A DNA stretch of 64,000 bases. Source: Fredinandcohnia onubensis. Lineage in GTDB: Bacteria; Bacillota; Bacilli; Bacillales; Bacillaceae_L. Under the pieces are notes generated by a model, which saw nothing but the letters and a program-made list of their open reading frames with translations, was not told where the DNA came from and did not search any database. Below, one piece after another: positions 1 to 9,100 of this stretch (within the stretch, counting starts at the first letter, position 1; each line of letters starts with the position of its first letter). Location of the stretch: contig NZ_NSEB01000003.1 in NCBI RefSeq assembly GCF_002734215.1, positions 140,639-204,638 of the forward strand, in the 5' to 3' direction. The translations under genes and the position numbers were made by a program.

Positions 1-1
1 G

Positions 2-853
2 TATATGAAAAAGCCAGAATATATTGAGGTTAAAAATCCAATTGTTGCAAAAGGAATGATTGAGCATTCTTTATTGAGTGTTGAAGAAGAAGATAAACTC
101 TCACTTTTAAAGAACATTACGATTGTTGAAAATCCAGACAGCTGCATTATTTTTTGTGGAACACAGCAGGGTGTAGACGATTTGTATAAAAAACTGTCAA
201 ATGCCAATTATTCCTGTGGCAAAATCCACGGTGGTATGGTTCAAGAAGAGCGTTTCTCAGTGATGGATGATTTTAAGAAGGGTAAGTTTCGGTATTTAGT
301 AGCGACAGATATTGCAGCAAGAGGGATAGATGTTGAGGATATTTCGCTTGTGATCAGTTTCGATGTGCCTCAGAATAAGGAGCGCTATGTTCATCGAATT
401 GGAAGAACGGGTCGCGCAGGTAAAACTGGAAAAGCAATTACTCTCGCAACACCCCAAGAAGAAAATCTGGTAAAAGAAATTGAAGAATACATCGGTGAGG
501 AGATACGGAACATCGACTCTCCAAGTAAGGAAGAAGTTGCTCGTGCAAAAGTAGCCTTTGTAGAAAAAATGAATGCTAAGCCACGACTTAAACAAGACAA
601 AGCAAAGCAAGTTAACAAAGATATTTTAAAACTCTATTTTAACGGCGGAAAGAAAAAGAAGCTCCGAGTGGTCGATTTTGTCGGAACGATTGCTAAAATT
701 CCTGGAGTATCTGCAGATGATATTGGAATCATCACCATCCAGGAAAACGCAACCTATGTAGACATCCTAAACGGGAAAGGCCAACGTGTTTTAACAGCAA
801 TGAAACAAACAACTATCAAGGGAAAACAACTAAAAGTATATATTGCAAAATAG
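2..853 (+). CDS. dbpA: DEAD-box RNA helicase DbpA/YxiN type (5' truncated by window)
   Basis: This is the C-terminal part of an ATP-dependent RNA helicase. The reading frame is open to the left edge, so the N-terminal RecA domain (Q motif, Walker A, DEAD box) lies outside the window. Visible helicase motifs are IHGG, the motif V segment [11 protein letters not shown] and the motif VI segment [10 protein letters not shown]. The last ~75 residues (from about [13 protein letters not shown]) match the DbpA RNA-binding domain, which in the E. coli and B. subtilis proteins binds hairpin 92 of 23S rRNA. The likely role is 50S ribosome assembly. The first ATG at 5 is internal, not the start. Confidence 0.9.
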   Translation, partial: YMKKPEYIEVKNPIVAKGMIEHSLLSVEEEDKLSLLKNITIVENPDSCIIFCGTQQGVDDLYKKLSNANYSCGKIHGGMVQEERFSVMDDFKKGKFRYLVATDIAARGIDVEDISLVISFDVPQNKERYVHRIGRTGRAGKTGKAITLATPQEENLVKEIEEYIGEEIRNIDSPSKEEVARAKVAFVEKMNAKPRLKQDKAKQVNKDILKLYFNGGKKKKLRVVDFVGTIAKIPGVSADDIGIITIQENATYVDILNGKGQRVLTAMKQTTIKGKQLKVYIAK

Positions 854-874
854 CAAAACCTGACTTCATGTCCT

Positions 875-941
875 AGGGTCCAAACAGGTCTCTTGTTCCA
901 CCATTTTTTTCCTGGGACAAGGGACCTGTCCCTGTGACCCA
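875..941. repeat. Dispersed GGGAC/GTCCC palindromic repeat, copy 1 (degenerate)
   Basis: The right half (913-941) reads TGGGAC-AA-GGGACCTGTCCC-TGTGACCCA. The left half (875-903) is a decayed inverted partner. It belongs to a family found at about nine other intergenic places in this window, best preserved at 52280-52349 and 58622-58691. The rest of the 854-1037 gap holds nothing else recognisable. Confidence 0.6.
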
Positions 942-1037
942 ACCGTTTCCACGTCCAGCCCACCCGCGCCCCAAATCGATGAATTGCGGAAAAGGAATTT
1001 TGATGAGGTTGAGAGAATAGATTATTATATATAATTT

Positions 1038-2090
1038 TTGTTTTCTGAGAGGTTGGTTGATTTGGGGATATTTTCGCGTAAGCCTGATTTTGAGATTCCT
1101 TCAAGTGGGATACAGTCGGTTGAAGTGGTTACTCTTGGTGTTATAAAGCAATCGATTTTAATTCAAGCGGACGATGTAACAAAGCCGGTTCTACTTTTTA
1201 TTCATGGTGGCCCTTCTATGCCGTTACCAGGTATTTCTTCAAAGGGAAGGGATTATACGATCATCACGAATACGAAGGAACTAGTGAAAAAATTTGTAGT
1301 GGTCTTTTGGGATCAGCGTGGAACGGGTAAATCATATCATCAGGAAATTCCACAAGAGTCTATGACAATTGAACAATTTATTTCGGATGCGAATGAATTA
1401 GTGGACTATTTGCGGGACCGCTTTAAGCAGGAAAAGATTTTCCTTGCTGAACATTCATGGGGAACTACTATTGGATTAAACCTAGCTTCAAGGTATCCTG
1501 AAAAGTTTAATTCATATGTAGGAATTTCTCGGATTATTAGCTGGACAGAGAACGATGGATTTGCTCTCAGGTGGCTAAAGGAAGAAGCGAAAAGACGTGG
1601 AAATAAGAAAGCAATCACAGAACTAGAAAATGTAGGAGAACCACCTTATATTGAGAGTTTTGAACAGTGGAGTGTCATTCGAAAATGGCAGCGTATCTTC
1701 AATACATTAGTCTATCAAACTGAAGATGCACCTGGGCTATTTGCACTCACAATGGATATGGTAAGGTCTGAGGAGTATTCATTGAAGGATGTGTACCATA
1801 CATTTTATAAAGGCTTCAAGCTTATCTATTCACAGAGATTTATAGAAGAACTGGCTACAAATAACTTTATGGAGTCAGTACCCGAACTTCCTATACCCGT
1901 TACGTTTATTCACGGACGACATGATTTTCATGTGAATGGTAGCCTAGTAGAATCTTATTTTAATCAAATGGATGCACCAAAAGGAAAACGGATGATTTGG
2001 GTGGAGAAATCTGCGCATGCTTTTCATCCAAGTGATACAAAACGAATAGAGCAACATTTAATAGAAGAGTTAAGTCAATTGAAATTGTAA
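1038..2090 (+). CDS. alpha/beta hydrolase, proline iminopeptidase-like
   Basis: The protein has an alpha/beta-hydrolase fold. The oxyanion-hole motif HGGP is at residues 56-59, the WDQRGTGKS segment typical of prolyl aminopeptidases at 91-99, the nucleophile is Ser140 in EHSWGT, and the other triad members are probably Asp296 (GRHDF) and His327 (SAHAF). It could be an aminopeptidase or an esterase; the substrate is unknown. The frame has a stop at 1032 and the first usable codon is the TTG at 1038. No good ribosome site is visible, so the start is uncertain. The small membrane protein gene follows 19 bp downstream and is probably cotranscribed. Confidence 0.75.
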   Translation: MFSERLVDLGIFSRKPDFEIPSSGIQSVEVVTLGVIKQSILIQADDVTKPVLLFIHGGPSMPLPGISSKGRDYTIITNTKELVKKFVVVFWDQRGTGKSYHQEIPQESMTIEQFISDANELVDYLRDRFKQEKIFLAEHSWGTTIGLNLASRYPEKFNSYVGISRIISWTENDGFALRWLKEEAKRRGNKKAITELENVGEPPYIESFEQWSVIRKWQRIFNTLVYQTEDAPGLFALTMDMVRSEEYSLKDVYHTFYKGFKLIYSQRFIEELATNNFMESVPELPIPVTFIHGRHDFHVNGSLVESYFNQMDAPKGKRMIWVEKSAHAFHPSDTKRIEQHLIEELSQLKL

Positions 2091-2109
2091 GAGGCAGAAG
2101 GGAGTTCCT

Positions 2110-2451
2110 ATGGATCTTGTTGAGATTACGATACTAGTCTTAATATGGGGAATATTTGGGTTCAATATTATCAAAGTATACAATAAAGCAAAAAAAGAGA
2201 AACGTAATCAAATTTTTGACTATAAAAATTTCGAATTCTGGGAAGAAAGCATGCGGCTCATAGGTATACTGCTATTTATTTCAGGGCTAATTGCAGGTAT
2301 TGCCTTAGTAAAACATATCGGTGCCTACTTATTAGCAAGCGGTTGGCTATTATCGGGCATTTTATTACTGAAGGAAAATAAGAAAAGAGGTGCCCTCATC
2401 ATGATGGTGGCAGTCCTTTTTGGGGTAATTTATTATCTAATATGGTTTTAA
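2110..2451 (+). CDS. small hypothetical membrane protein (113 aa)
   Basis: The start ATG has an AAGGGAG ribosome site 6 nt upstream. About four hydrophobic segments are visible (roughly residues 4-22, 49-67, 69-86 and 94-112), with a charged cytoplasmic stretch after the first (KAKKEKRN). No family is recognised. It sits directly behind the alpha/beta hydrolase gene, which suggests one transcript. Function unknown. Confidence 0.6.
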   Translation: MDLVEITILVLIWGIFGFNIIKVYNKAKKEKRNQIFDYKNFEFWEESMRLIGILLFISGLIAGIALVKHIGAYLLASGWLLSGILLLKENKKRGALIMMVAVLFGVIYYLIWF

Positions 2452-2470
2452 GTCTGGGGCATCGGTGGGT

Positions 2471-2536
2471 GCTCCATTTTATATTGTATATTCATATGAA
2501 CAAAGACGTGCCGAACAGAATACTCTTAAATGGAGC
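2471..2536. repeat. Inverted repeat upstream of yueI
   Basis: GCTCCATTT (2471-2479) and AAATGGAGC (2528-2536) are perfect 9-bp inverted arms separated by 48 bp. They lie just before a TTATAAT-like -10 element near 2546, so they could frame the yueI promoter. The role is not known. Confidence 0.4.
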
Positions 2537-2589
2537 AAGATATTGTTATAATTGGAAATAATAAAGGCGAGCGAAAAGGGGAGGACAGT

Positions 2590-3039
2590 ATGACGAAGCA
2601 GAATGTAGATGACTATCTTCAGCAGGGGATACATGGGACGAAGGAAATAAAACCAGAAGAACGCAAACAATTTCTTGGAACCATTAGGGAACGTGTATTA
2701 TTGGCGTTAACTCAATCACAGATTAGAGAAAACAAGATTTTCCAAGAAGTCCAGGATGCATGTAAAAAAAACACCGGGGTACATATGTACTTAAATGGTC
2801 ATATGAATTATCACTTTTTATCCAAATATGTGAAGCTGGCCAGTACAAACAACATGGAGTACACACTTGTCACGAACAAGGACTACAATTCGGACCTCGG
2901 GCTAGTACTTGCATTCGATCATGCCATCGATAAAGACGATATTTATATAAGGGAAAAAGGAAAACCAATACTGCAACAAGAGAATAAATCCGAAAAAAAA
3001 GGACTCCTCTCACTTTTTAAAAAGACCTTTAAAAAGTAG
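2590..3039 (+). CDS. yueI: YueI family protein (DUF1694)
   Basis: A 149-residue soluble protein of the Bacillus YueI/DUF1694 family, whose function is unknown. Family marks are the N-terminal DDYLQQGIHG, the RERVLLALTQSQI segment and the late LGLVLAFDHAIDK. The ATG at 2590 is preferred over an upstream in-frame ATG at 2530 because AAGGGGAGGA lies just before it and the added 20 residues are not family-like. The 3' end (LFKKTFKK) overlaps the arms of a transcription terminator. Confidence 0.85.
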   Translation: MTKQNVDDYLQQGIHGTKEIKPEERKQFLGTIRERVLLALTQSQIRENKIFQEVQDACKKNTGVHMYLNGHMNYHFLSKYVKLASTNNMEYTLVTNKDYNSDLGLVLAFDHAIDKDDIYIREKGKPILQQENKSEKKGLLSLFKKTFKK

Positions 3040-3056
3040 GGAAGAGTCCCTTTTTT
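2999..3056 (+). terminator. Terminator of yueI
   Basis: Nested stems: outer GGACTC/GAGTCC (3001-3006, 3044-3049) and inner ACTTTTTAAA/TTTAAAAAGT (3012-3021, 3028-3037), followed by CTTTTTT. The stop codon lies inside the hairpin. Confidence 0.8.
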
Positions 3057-3060
3057 GTGC

Positions 3061-3086
3061 GACACAGGGACGGGTCCCGCGTCCCA
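3061..3086. repeat. Dispersed GGGAC/GTCCC repeat, half copy
   Basis: GACACAGGGAC-GGGTCCC-GCGTCCCA is one half of the family consensus. A further decayed fragment (AGGGACC...GGTCC) lies at 3141-3170, just ahead of narK. Confidence 0.6.
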
Positions 3087-3255
3087 ACATTGTTTTCCTG
3101 TGGACACTTTATACCGACCTTTCACAAAAAATAGAAAATTAGGGACCACTAGAACCGTCCCCTTGGTCCATCCTCAAAAAAAATGTTTGATTTTCTTGAA
3201 ATTCCGTAAACTAGGAAGAATACATAAAGATTGTTTGGAGGAGGAGTACGAAAGT

Positions 3256-4752
3256 ATGAAGACGCAAAAGTTGCAGTTGCCACTTCAAACCTCGAGCTTG
3301 GTTGTAGGTTTTATGGTGTGGGTGATTCTTTCTTCCCTCATGTCGAGCATTAAGCAGGATATACCTTTAACCGATAACCAAACCGCAATGGTTACAGCCG
3401 TACCTGTCATCTTGGGCTCACTGTTGCGAATACTATTAGGATTTTGGACAAATAAATTTGGGGCCAGATGGTTGTTTTTCCTTGGATTTGTCATCCTGAT
3501 CCTTCCTATTTTCTATATCAGTATCGCTGATACCATGTTTGATTTGATTCTAGGAGGTCTTCTTTTAGGTGTTGGGGGAGCCCTGTTTTCGATTGGGGTT
3601 ACTTCCTTACCGAAGTATTATCCGAAGGAACGTCATGGATTTGTAAACGGGATTTATGGTGCAGGAAATATTGGTACTGCAATTACTTCATTTGCAGCAC
3701 CAGCGCTTGCAATAAGCATTGGGTGGCAAAGTACGGTTCGCTTGTTTTTAATACCAGTCATTTTATTTGCACTTTTAAACTTTTTGCTTGGTGACCGTCA
3801 TGAGCCTAAAGTAAATAAACCTTTGAGTGAACAGATAAAAAGCGTTTATAAAAATGAAAAGCTTTGGTTCATCAGCTTATTTTATTTTGTAACCTTTGGG
3901 TCCTTTGTTGCGTTTACTGTGTATTTGCCTAACTTTTTAGTCACTCATTTTGGGTTAACTTCCGTTGACGCAGGATTGCGAACAGCTGGATTTATTACAC
4001 TGGCAACCCTAATGCGTCCAATTGGGGGGTGGCTTGGTGACAAATTTAACCCGTATCTCATTTTGTTTATTGTTTTTAATGTAATCACGTTTGCAGGTGT
4101 GCTCTTGGCGTTTACACCTGATATTGTTTTATACACGATTGGCTGTTTACTCATCTCCATTTTTGCGGGAATTGGGAATGGAACGATCTTCAAGCTCGTC
4201 CCGTATTATTTTTCAAAGCAAGCTGGGATTGTGAACGGGATCGTTTCAGCAATGGGGGGCTTAGGTGGCTTCTTCCCACCAATCGTTCTTTCAATCGTGT
4301 TTGGAATGACGGGACACTATGCGATCGGGTTTATGTCGCTCGCGATGTTTGCACTGTTAAGCTCTGTATTCGTTGTGTGGATGTTCTATACTGAAAAAAT
4401 TCAACTGGAAGCAAAGCTTATCGAGAATGTTGCTCAAGGAATGATGGTTACGAATCAAAAGGGTATTATTCAAAAGGTTAACCATGCGTTTACAACGGTT
4501 ACTGGATTCGAACCAAATGAAGCAATCGGAAAAACGCCAAGTATTCTCCGTTCAGGAAAACATGATGCAGCGTTTTATGAACAAATGTGGGATTCAATTC
4601 GAACGAAGGGATTCTGGCAGGGAGAAATTTGGAATCGACGAAAAAACAAAGAGCTGTATCGTGAATGGCTGACCATTAGTGAAGTGAAAAATGAAGCCGG
4701 CGAGGTTAAATATTATGTTGGTCTCTTTAACGACTTGACTGAAAAACAGTAG
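3256..4752 (+). CDS. narK: NarK-type nitrate/nitrite transporter with C-terminal PAS domain
   Basis: Residues 1-~378 form an MFS nitrate/nitrite transporter of the NarK/NasA family with about 12 membrane segments. Family segments include LRILLGFWTNKFGARW near 55 and the glycine-rich GIVNGIVSAMGGLGGFFPP in the second half. Residues ~385-498 are an extra soluble PAS/PAC domain (ENVAQGMMVTNQKGIIQ, GKTPSILRSGKHD, ending VGLFNDLTEKQ). B. subtilis NarK is about 395 residues and lacks it. The protein presumably imports nitrate and exports nitrite for the adjacent narGHJI; the PAS domain could gate transport by redox state or a ligand (inference). The ATG at 3256 has GGAGGAGG upstream; the longer open frame from 3055 lies in repeat DNA. 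Confidence 0.9.
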   Translation: MKTQKLQLPLQTSSLVVGFMVWVILSSLMSSIKQDIPLTDNQTAMVTAVPVILGSLLRILLGFWTNKFGARWLFFLGFVILILPIFYISIADTMFDLILGGLLLGVGGALFSIGVTSLPKYYPKERHGFVNGIYGAGNIGTAITSFAAPALAISIGWQSTVRLFLIPVILFALLNFLLGDRHEPKVNKPLSEQIKSVYKNEKLWFISLFYFVTFGSFVAFTVYLPNFLVTHFGLTSVDAGLRTAGFITLATLMRPIGGWLGDKFNPYLILFIVFNVITFAGVLLAFTPDIVLYTIGCLLISIFAGIGNGTIFKLVPYYFSKQAGIVNGIVSAMGGLGGFFPPIVLSIVFGMTGHYAIGFMSLAMFALLSSVFVVWMFYTEKIQLEAKLIENVAQGMMVTNQKGIIQKVNHAFTTVTGFEPNEAIGKTPSILRSGKHDAAFYEQMWDSIRTKGFWQGEIWNRRKNKELYREWLTISEVKNEAGEVKYYVGLFNDLTEKQ

Positions 4753-4764
4753 ACATAGGAGGGA

Positions 4765-4796
4765 AGAGCTGGGGTGCAAACCTCAGCTCTTTTTAT
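4765..4796 (+). terminator. Terminator of narK
   Basis: Stem AGAGCTGGGG (4765-4774) with CCTCAGCTCT (4781-4790), followed by TTTTT. It separates narK from the hemerythrin-narGHJI unit. Confidence 0.8.
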
Positions 4797-4911
4797 GATA
4801 GGGATCCCATTTTAACGCAAAAATAAAGCGCAAATCCACGATTTAAGAATTAACCCCGATTCCAAAACACCCCTTTTTCAATTATAACTAACCCGGTAAC
4901 CAATGATTATG

Positions 4912-4929
4912 ACATTTTTCGCAAAATGT
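4912..4929. promoter_or_regulatory. Inverted repeat upstream of the nar operon
   Basis: ACATTTT-TCGC-AAAATGT is a perfect inverted repeat with 7-bp arms in the ~265-bp region before the hemerythrin gene. It could be an operator for the nar unit. It does not match the Fnr consensus TGTGA-N6-TCACA. Confidence 0.4.
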
Positions 4930-5018
4930 AAGCTAGTAAGTTTAACGCAAACTAAGATGGAAAGGATTATGAAGGAAGAAGAAATTAATCTTTTGTAGAT
5001 GATGAAAGGATGATAGTG

Positions 5019-5444
5019 ATGTCAACAGGACCAAGTTTACGAAAAACAGATTCTCATTCAGCGATTCATGAGGCTGCATTACATGAAGCGAAAGAGCTCC
5101 GCAATTTATTTAGAAAATGTATTGACCAAGGAGATAAAGAAAAGGCATTACAGGTAGCGGAGGTTGCGATTGACCATTGGGAATCGAGAACACTCAAGCA
5201 TGCGGATTCAGAAGAAGAAGGTTTGTACAAAGAAATAATTGAACAAAACCCGAAACTTGAAAAACTAGTGAATCAATTAACCCGTGACCATGATTTAATG
5301 CGTCGCATAGTTGCAACGATGAAGAAAAGCCTTGAGACACAAGAAGCGGATTACCGGATGATTCCACTACTTGATAGCCTAATTATAATAGATGAAATCC
5401 ATAATGATGATGAAATGAATAAACTGCTAGCAACTAACGAATAA
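5019..5444 (+). CDS. hemerythrin HHE-like protein, nar-associated
   Basis: A 141-residue helical protein resembling the hemerythrin/HHE cation-binding family. It has a His-rich first helix (HSAIHEAALHEAKEL), LKHADSEEEGLY, which resembles the family H-x-x-x-E-E pair, and RDHDLMRRI near the third helix. Such proteins bind a di-iron centre and sense or carry O2 or NO. Placed directly before narGHJI, a role in NO/nitrite stress or iron-cluster protection is plausible (inference). The ATG at 5019 sits 9 nt after GAAAGG; the ATG at 5010 is too close to it. Metal ligands are not all assignable by eye. Confidence 0.7.
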   Translation: MSTGPSLRKTDSHSAIHEAALHEAKELRNLFRKCIDQGDKEKALQVAEVAIDHWESRTLKHADSEEEGLYKEIIEQNPKLEKLVNQLTRDHDLMRRIVATMKKSLETQEADYRMIPLLDSLIIIDEIHNDDEMNKLLATNE

Positions 5445-5482
5445 TAAAATGAAAAATTAGGAAATAGAGGAAAGGGATGTAA

Positions 5483-5794
5483 ATGGGTAAAAAAGAGGCA
5501 ATTGAGGACAAAATGCTGCGTTTTGCGACTCCAAACTTATATCAGAAGATGGTCGAAACATTTTTAGCATATAACATTCATTCCTATGACATCTATGCCA
5601 CTGTCGTGAAGCAGGAAAAAGGGTTTGAGCTCACTTTGCGATTCTCAGAATCATTTTCACAAGCTGTCACGGGCTTTGTAAGCTTTGAACAGGCAGAGAA
5701 TCCGGATGAAGAGATTACGAACTTTTTTAAAGAAACCGCAGAAAAGTGTAAGAATCAGTTGATTTCCGACTATTACAAGATGATTAAACTATAG
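5483..5794 (+). CDS. conserved-looking hypothetical protein in nar operon (103 aa)
   Basis: The start ATG follows GAGGAAAGGG. The protein is soluble, with no signal peptide or membrane segment and no cysteine motif, so a redox cofactor is unlikely. I do not recognise the family. It lies 38 bp after the hemerythrin gene and on the same strand as narGHJI, so it is probably part of the same transcript, perhaps as an assembly or regulatory partner (inference). Confidence 0.6.
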   Translation: MGKKEAIEDKMLRFATPNLYQKMVETFLAYNIHSYDIYATVVKQEKGFELTLRFSESFSQAVTGFVSFEQAENPDEEITNFFKETAEKCKNQLISDYYKMIKL

Positions 5795-5825
5795 AGCTAC
5801 TAGTTTAAAAATTTCCGCCGACTCT

Positions 5826-5859
5826 AGAACCACAAGGAATAAAGAGTGATAGGTTCTAT
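5826..5859. repeat. Inverted repeat before the third nar-cluster ORF
   Basis: TAGAACC and GGTTCTA are perfect 7-bp arms separated by 20 bp in the short gap between the two unknown nar-associated genes. It could be an operator or an mRNA stem; no T-run follows, so it is not a typical terminator. Confidence 0.35.
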
Positions 5860-5879
5860 TAAAAAAGGAAGGGGTTGAT

Positions 5880-6176
5880 TTGTTGTTTTCGATGGAGAAT
5901 GACGCAATGTTGATTGATGATCGGGAAGATTTGATTGCTGTTTTAAGAATGAGATTTGGTGACATACCAGGAAAAATGATTGAAGAAATCTATGAAATAC
6001 AGGATATGAGCACGCTACAGCGACTTATTCTCGCCGCAGCAAATGCATCAAGCTGGAAAGTCTTCCTCGAAGAATTCCAAGCAGGGACGCAAAGCTTCAG
6101 GTTAGTGGGGGAAGATTTTAACCCATTGGCAAATATTCTAAAGGGAAGGGATGGAGACATTGGCAAAGCAGAATAG
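5880..6176 (+). CDS. hypothetical protein, DUF4351-like helical segment, overlaps narG
   Basis: A 98-residue protein starting at TTG (5880) 5 nt after AAGGAAGGGG. The stretch LIAVLRMRFGDIPGKMIEEIYEIQ followed by TLQRLILAAANASSWKVFLEEF resembles the helical DUF4351 repeat found at the C-terminus of some PD-(D/E)XK nuclease/transposase proteins (resemblance judged by eye). Here it stands alone. It overlaps narG by 26 bp, implying translational coupling and a link to nitrate reductase assembly or regulation (inference). Confidence 0.55.
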   Translation: MLFSMENDAMLIDDREDLIAVLRMRFGDIPGKMIEEIYEIQDMSTLQRLILAAANASSWKVFLEEFQAGTQSFRLVGEDFNPLANILKGRDGDIGKAE

Positions 6177-9100
6177 TCTCTTCCACTCGCTAAAGCATTT
6201 AGTGCGTGGAGAACGTATAAACGATGGTTGGACAGAGGAAAATCCACGCCCGCGTGACTGGGAATCAATTTATCGCAATCGCTGGGCCCATGATAAGGTC
6301 GTCCGTTCCACACATGGGGTGAACTGTACAGGTTCGTGTAGCTGGAAGATTCATGTAAAGGACGGAATCATTGCCTATGAAACTCAGCAAACAGACTATC
6401 CGTCTACGGGTAATGATTTCCCAGATTACGAGCCCCGCGGATGCCCCCGTGGTGCGAGTTTTTCGTGGTATACATATAGCCCTACTCGGGTGAAATATCC
6501 ATATGTACGAGGTGACCTTCTCGCTCTTTGGAAGGATGAGCTTAATAAAGCGGACAACCCTGTACAAGCTTGGGAAAATATCGTCACCAATCCGGAAAAA
6601 CGTCAATCATACGTATCCGCACGCGGTAGAGGTGGTTTCGTAAGAGGGAACTGGAAAGATATTTGCCAAATGATTGCGGCATCGACCATTTATACGATTA
6701 AAAAATATGGTCCAGACCGGGTAGTAGGATTCAGCCCGATTCCGGCGATGTCGATGGTGAGTTATTCAGGTGGAACAAGATTCTTATCGCTCATCGGCGG
6801 AACCATTCTTAGTTTCTATGATTGGTATGCAGATTTGCCGCCAGCGTCTCCACAGGTTTGGGGCGATCAAACAGACGTACCAGAAAGCGGTGACTGGTAC
6901 AATACTAAATATTTCATTATCTGGGGTACGAATATTCCGCAAACAAGAACCCCTGACGCGCATTTTATGGTGGAAGCGCGCTATAACGGAACGAAAGTAG
7001 TTGGAGTAAGTCCAGACTATGCGGAGTATGATAAGTTCGCTGATATCTGGTTGCCTGCAAAAGCGGGGACAGATGGGGCACTTGCAATGGCTATGACTCA
7101 TGTGATTTTAAAAGAATTTTATGTGGATAAAGAAACACCTTATTTCCGTGATTATGCAAAGCAATACACAGATCTACCGTTCCTGATTACCCTTTCTAAA
7201 AAGGGGGAGAACTACCGTTCAGACCGGTTCCTGCGTGCCTCTGATTTTTCGACGGAACACGAGCTTGGTGAATGGAAGACTGTGGTTTGGGACGAAAACT
7301 CGAATCAAATTGCCGTACCAAATGGAAGTCAAGGTTTCAGATGGGACAGTAGCACGAAATGGAACCTTGATATGACGACTGAAGATGGCACAAGCATTAA
7401 TCCAAAACTAAGCTTTATGAATGACTCTGATGAAGTAGCGGTGGTAGAGTTCCCGTATTTTGCTGAAAAAGAGGGCGGGAAAATTGAGCGCGGTGTTCCA
7501 ATCAAACGCATGAAGGACCAATCTGGTAATGAGTTGATTGTGACAACTGTTTATGACTTGATGCTCGCACATACAGGCATTAACCGCGGCCTAAAGGGAG
7601 ACTATCCGACAGACTACAATGATGCTGCAAGACCTTACACACCTGCATGGCAAGAAAGTATTACAGGTGTGAAAAAGGAACATGTCATCCAAGTTGCGCG
7701 TGAATTTGCTGAGAATGCGGCATTAACACAAGGTAAGTCGATGATTGCAATGGGTGGAGGAACAAACCACTGGTTCCACAGTGACCAAATCTATCGCTCC
7801 ATTTTAAACCTAGTTCTACTAACAGGCTCACAAGGTGTCAATGGTGGTGGTTGGGCTCACTATGTTGGACAGGAAAAGGTTCGTCCTTTAGAAGGTTTCT
7901 CTCAAATTGCATTTGCCAATGACTGGGTAAAAGCGCCAAAATTTATGAACGGGACATCATTTTTCTATTTTGCAACTGAGCAGTTCCGTTATGAATATGA
8001 CTTTGATGAAAGAGAAACAGATTGGGGCAGCCAGTATTCAAATATGCATCCGGCTGATTTTAATGCACTATCTGCACGCTTGGGGTGGTTACCAAGCTTC
8101 CCGTCCTTGTCACAAAACACGCTTGATGTAATGAAGGATGCTCGTGCAAAACATAGTGATGACAAAGCTGTTACGGACTATATTGCGAAACAGTTGGTCG
8201 ATGGAAACCTAGAGTTTGCCATAGAAAATCCGAACGATCCGCGGAATTTTCCAAGAGTCTTCTTTAATTGGCGTTCCAATTTATTAGGGGACAGCGGAAA
8301 AGGCCATGAGTATTTTGTAAAGCACTTGATTGGTTCAAAGGATACGGTGTTATCGGACCCTGAACAGTCCTGGCAGCCTAAGGATGTTAAGCTTTCCGAA
8401 AAACCGCCTGAAGGAAAAACAGATCTTTTCGTGAGTATGGATTTTCGGATGACAAGCTCAGGATTGTTCTCTGACATTATCCTGCCTGCAGCGACATGGT
8501 ATGAAAAGCAGGATATCAGTACTACGGATTTACATCCATTTGTACACCCATTTAACGCGGCGATTAGTCCACCTTGGGATACAAGAAGTGACTGGGATGC
8601 CTTCCGGGAAATTGCAAAGGCTTTTTCTGAGCTCGCAAAAGAGCATTTGCCGGCCCAAGAGGACCTTGTTATTTCACCACTTGCCCATGACACGATTAAT
8701 GAAATTGCCCAGCCATTTGGAAAAGTGAAGGATTGGCGTAAGGGTGAAGTAGAAGGAATTCCAGGAAAAACAATGCCGAACTTTAATTATGTGCAACGTG
8801 ATTATCCAAATGTGTATGACATGTGGATAACAGTCGGACCGAATATTAAAAATGGGTATGGAACGAAAGGTGTAAAAATACCAGGGGATAAAGTGTACCA
8901 ATCCTTATTAAATCGCCTAGGACCATCCAAACATGAAGGAGTCGGAAAAGGCTACCCGTCCTTGTACACAGATGTTCAAGCCATTAATGCGATTCTTCTC
9001 ATGTCAGGAGCAACGAATGGGAAGCGTGCTGTTGAAGGCTGGAAATCGATGGAGCAAAAGACTGGGAAGAAGCTTGAACATATTGCGAAAGAGCGTGAGG

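Noticed and set aside
3183..3226. Fnr box upstream of narK (TTTGA-N6-TGAAA near 3188)
   Set aside because: Only about 7 of 10 conserved positions match; too weak to call beside the perfect sites elsewhere in the window.
3055..3255. N-terminal extension of NarK by 67 residues
   Set aside because: The extension is coded by a dispersed repeat and lacks similarity to NarK; the ATG at 3256 has a strong GGAGGAGG ribosome site.
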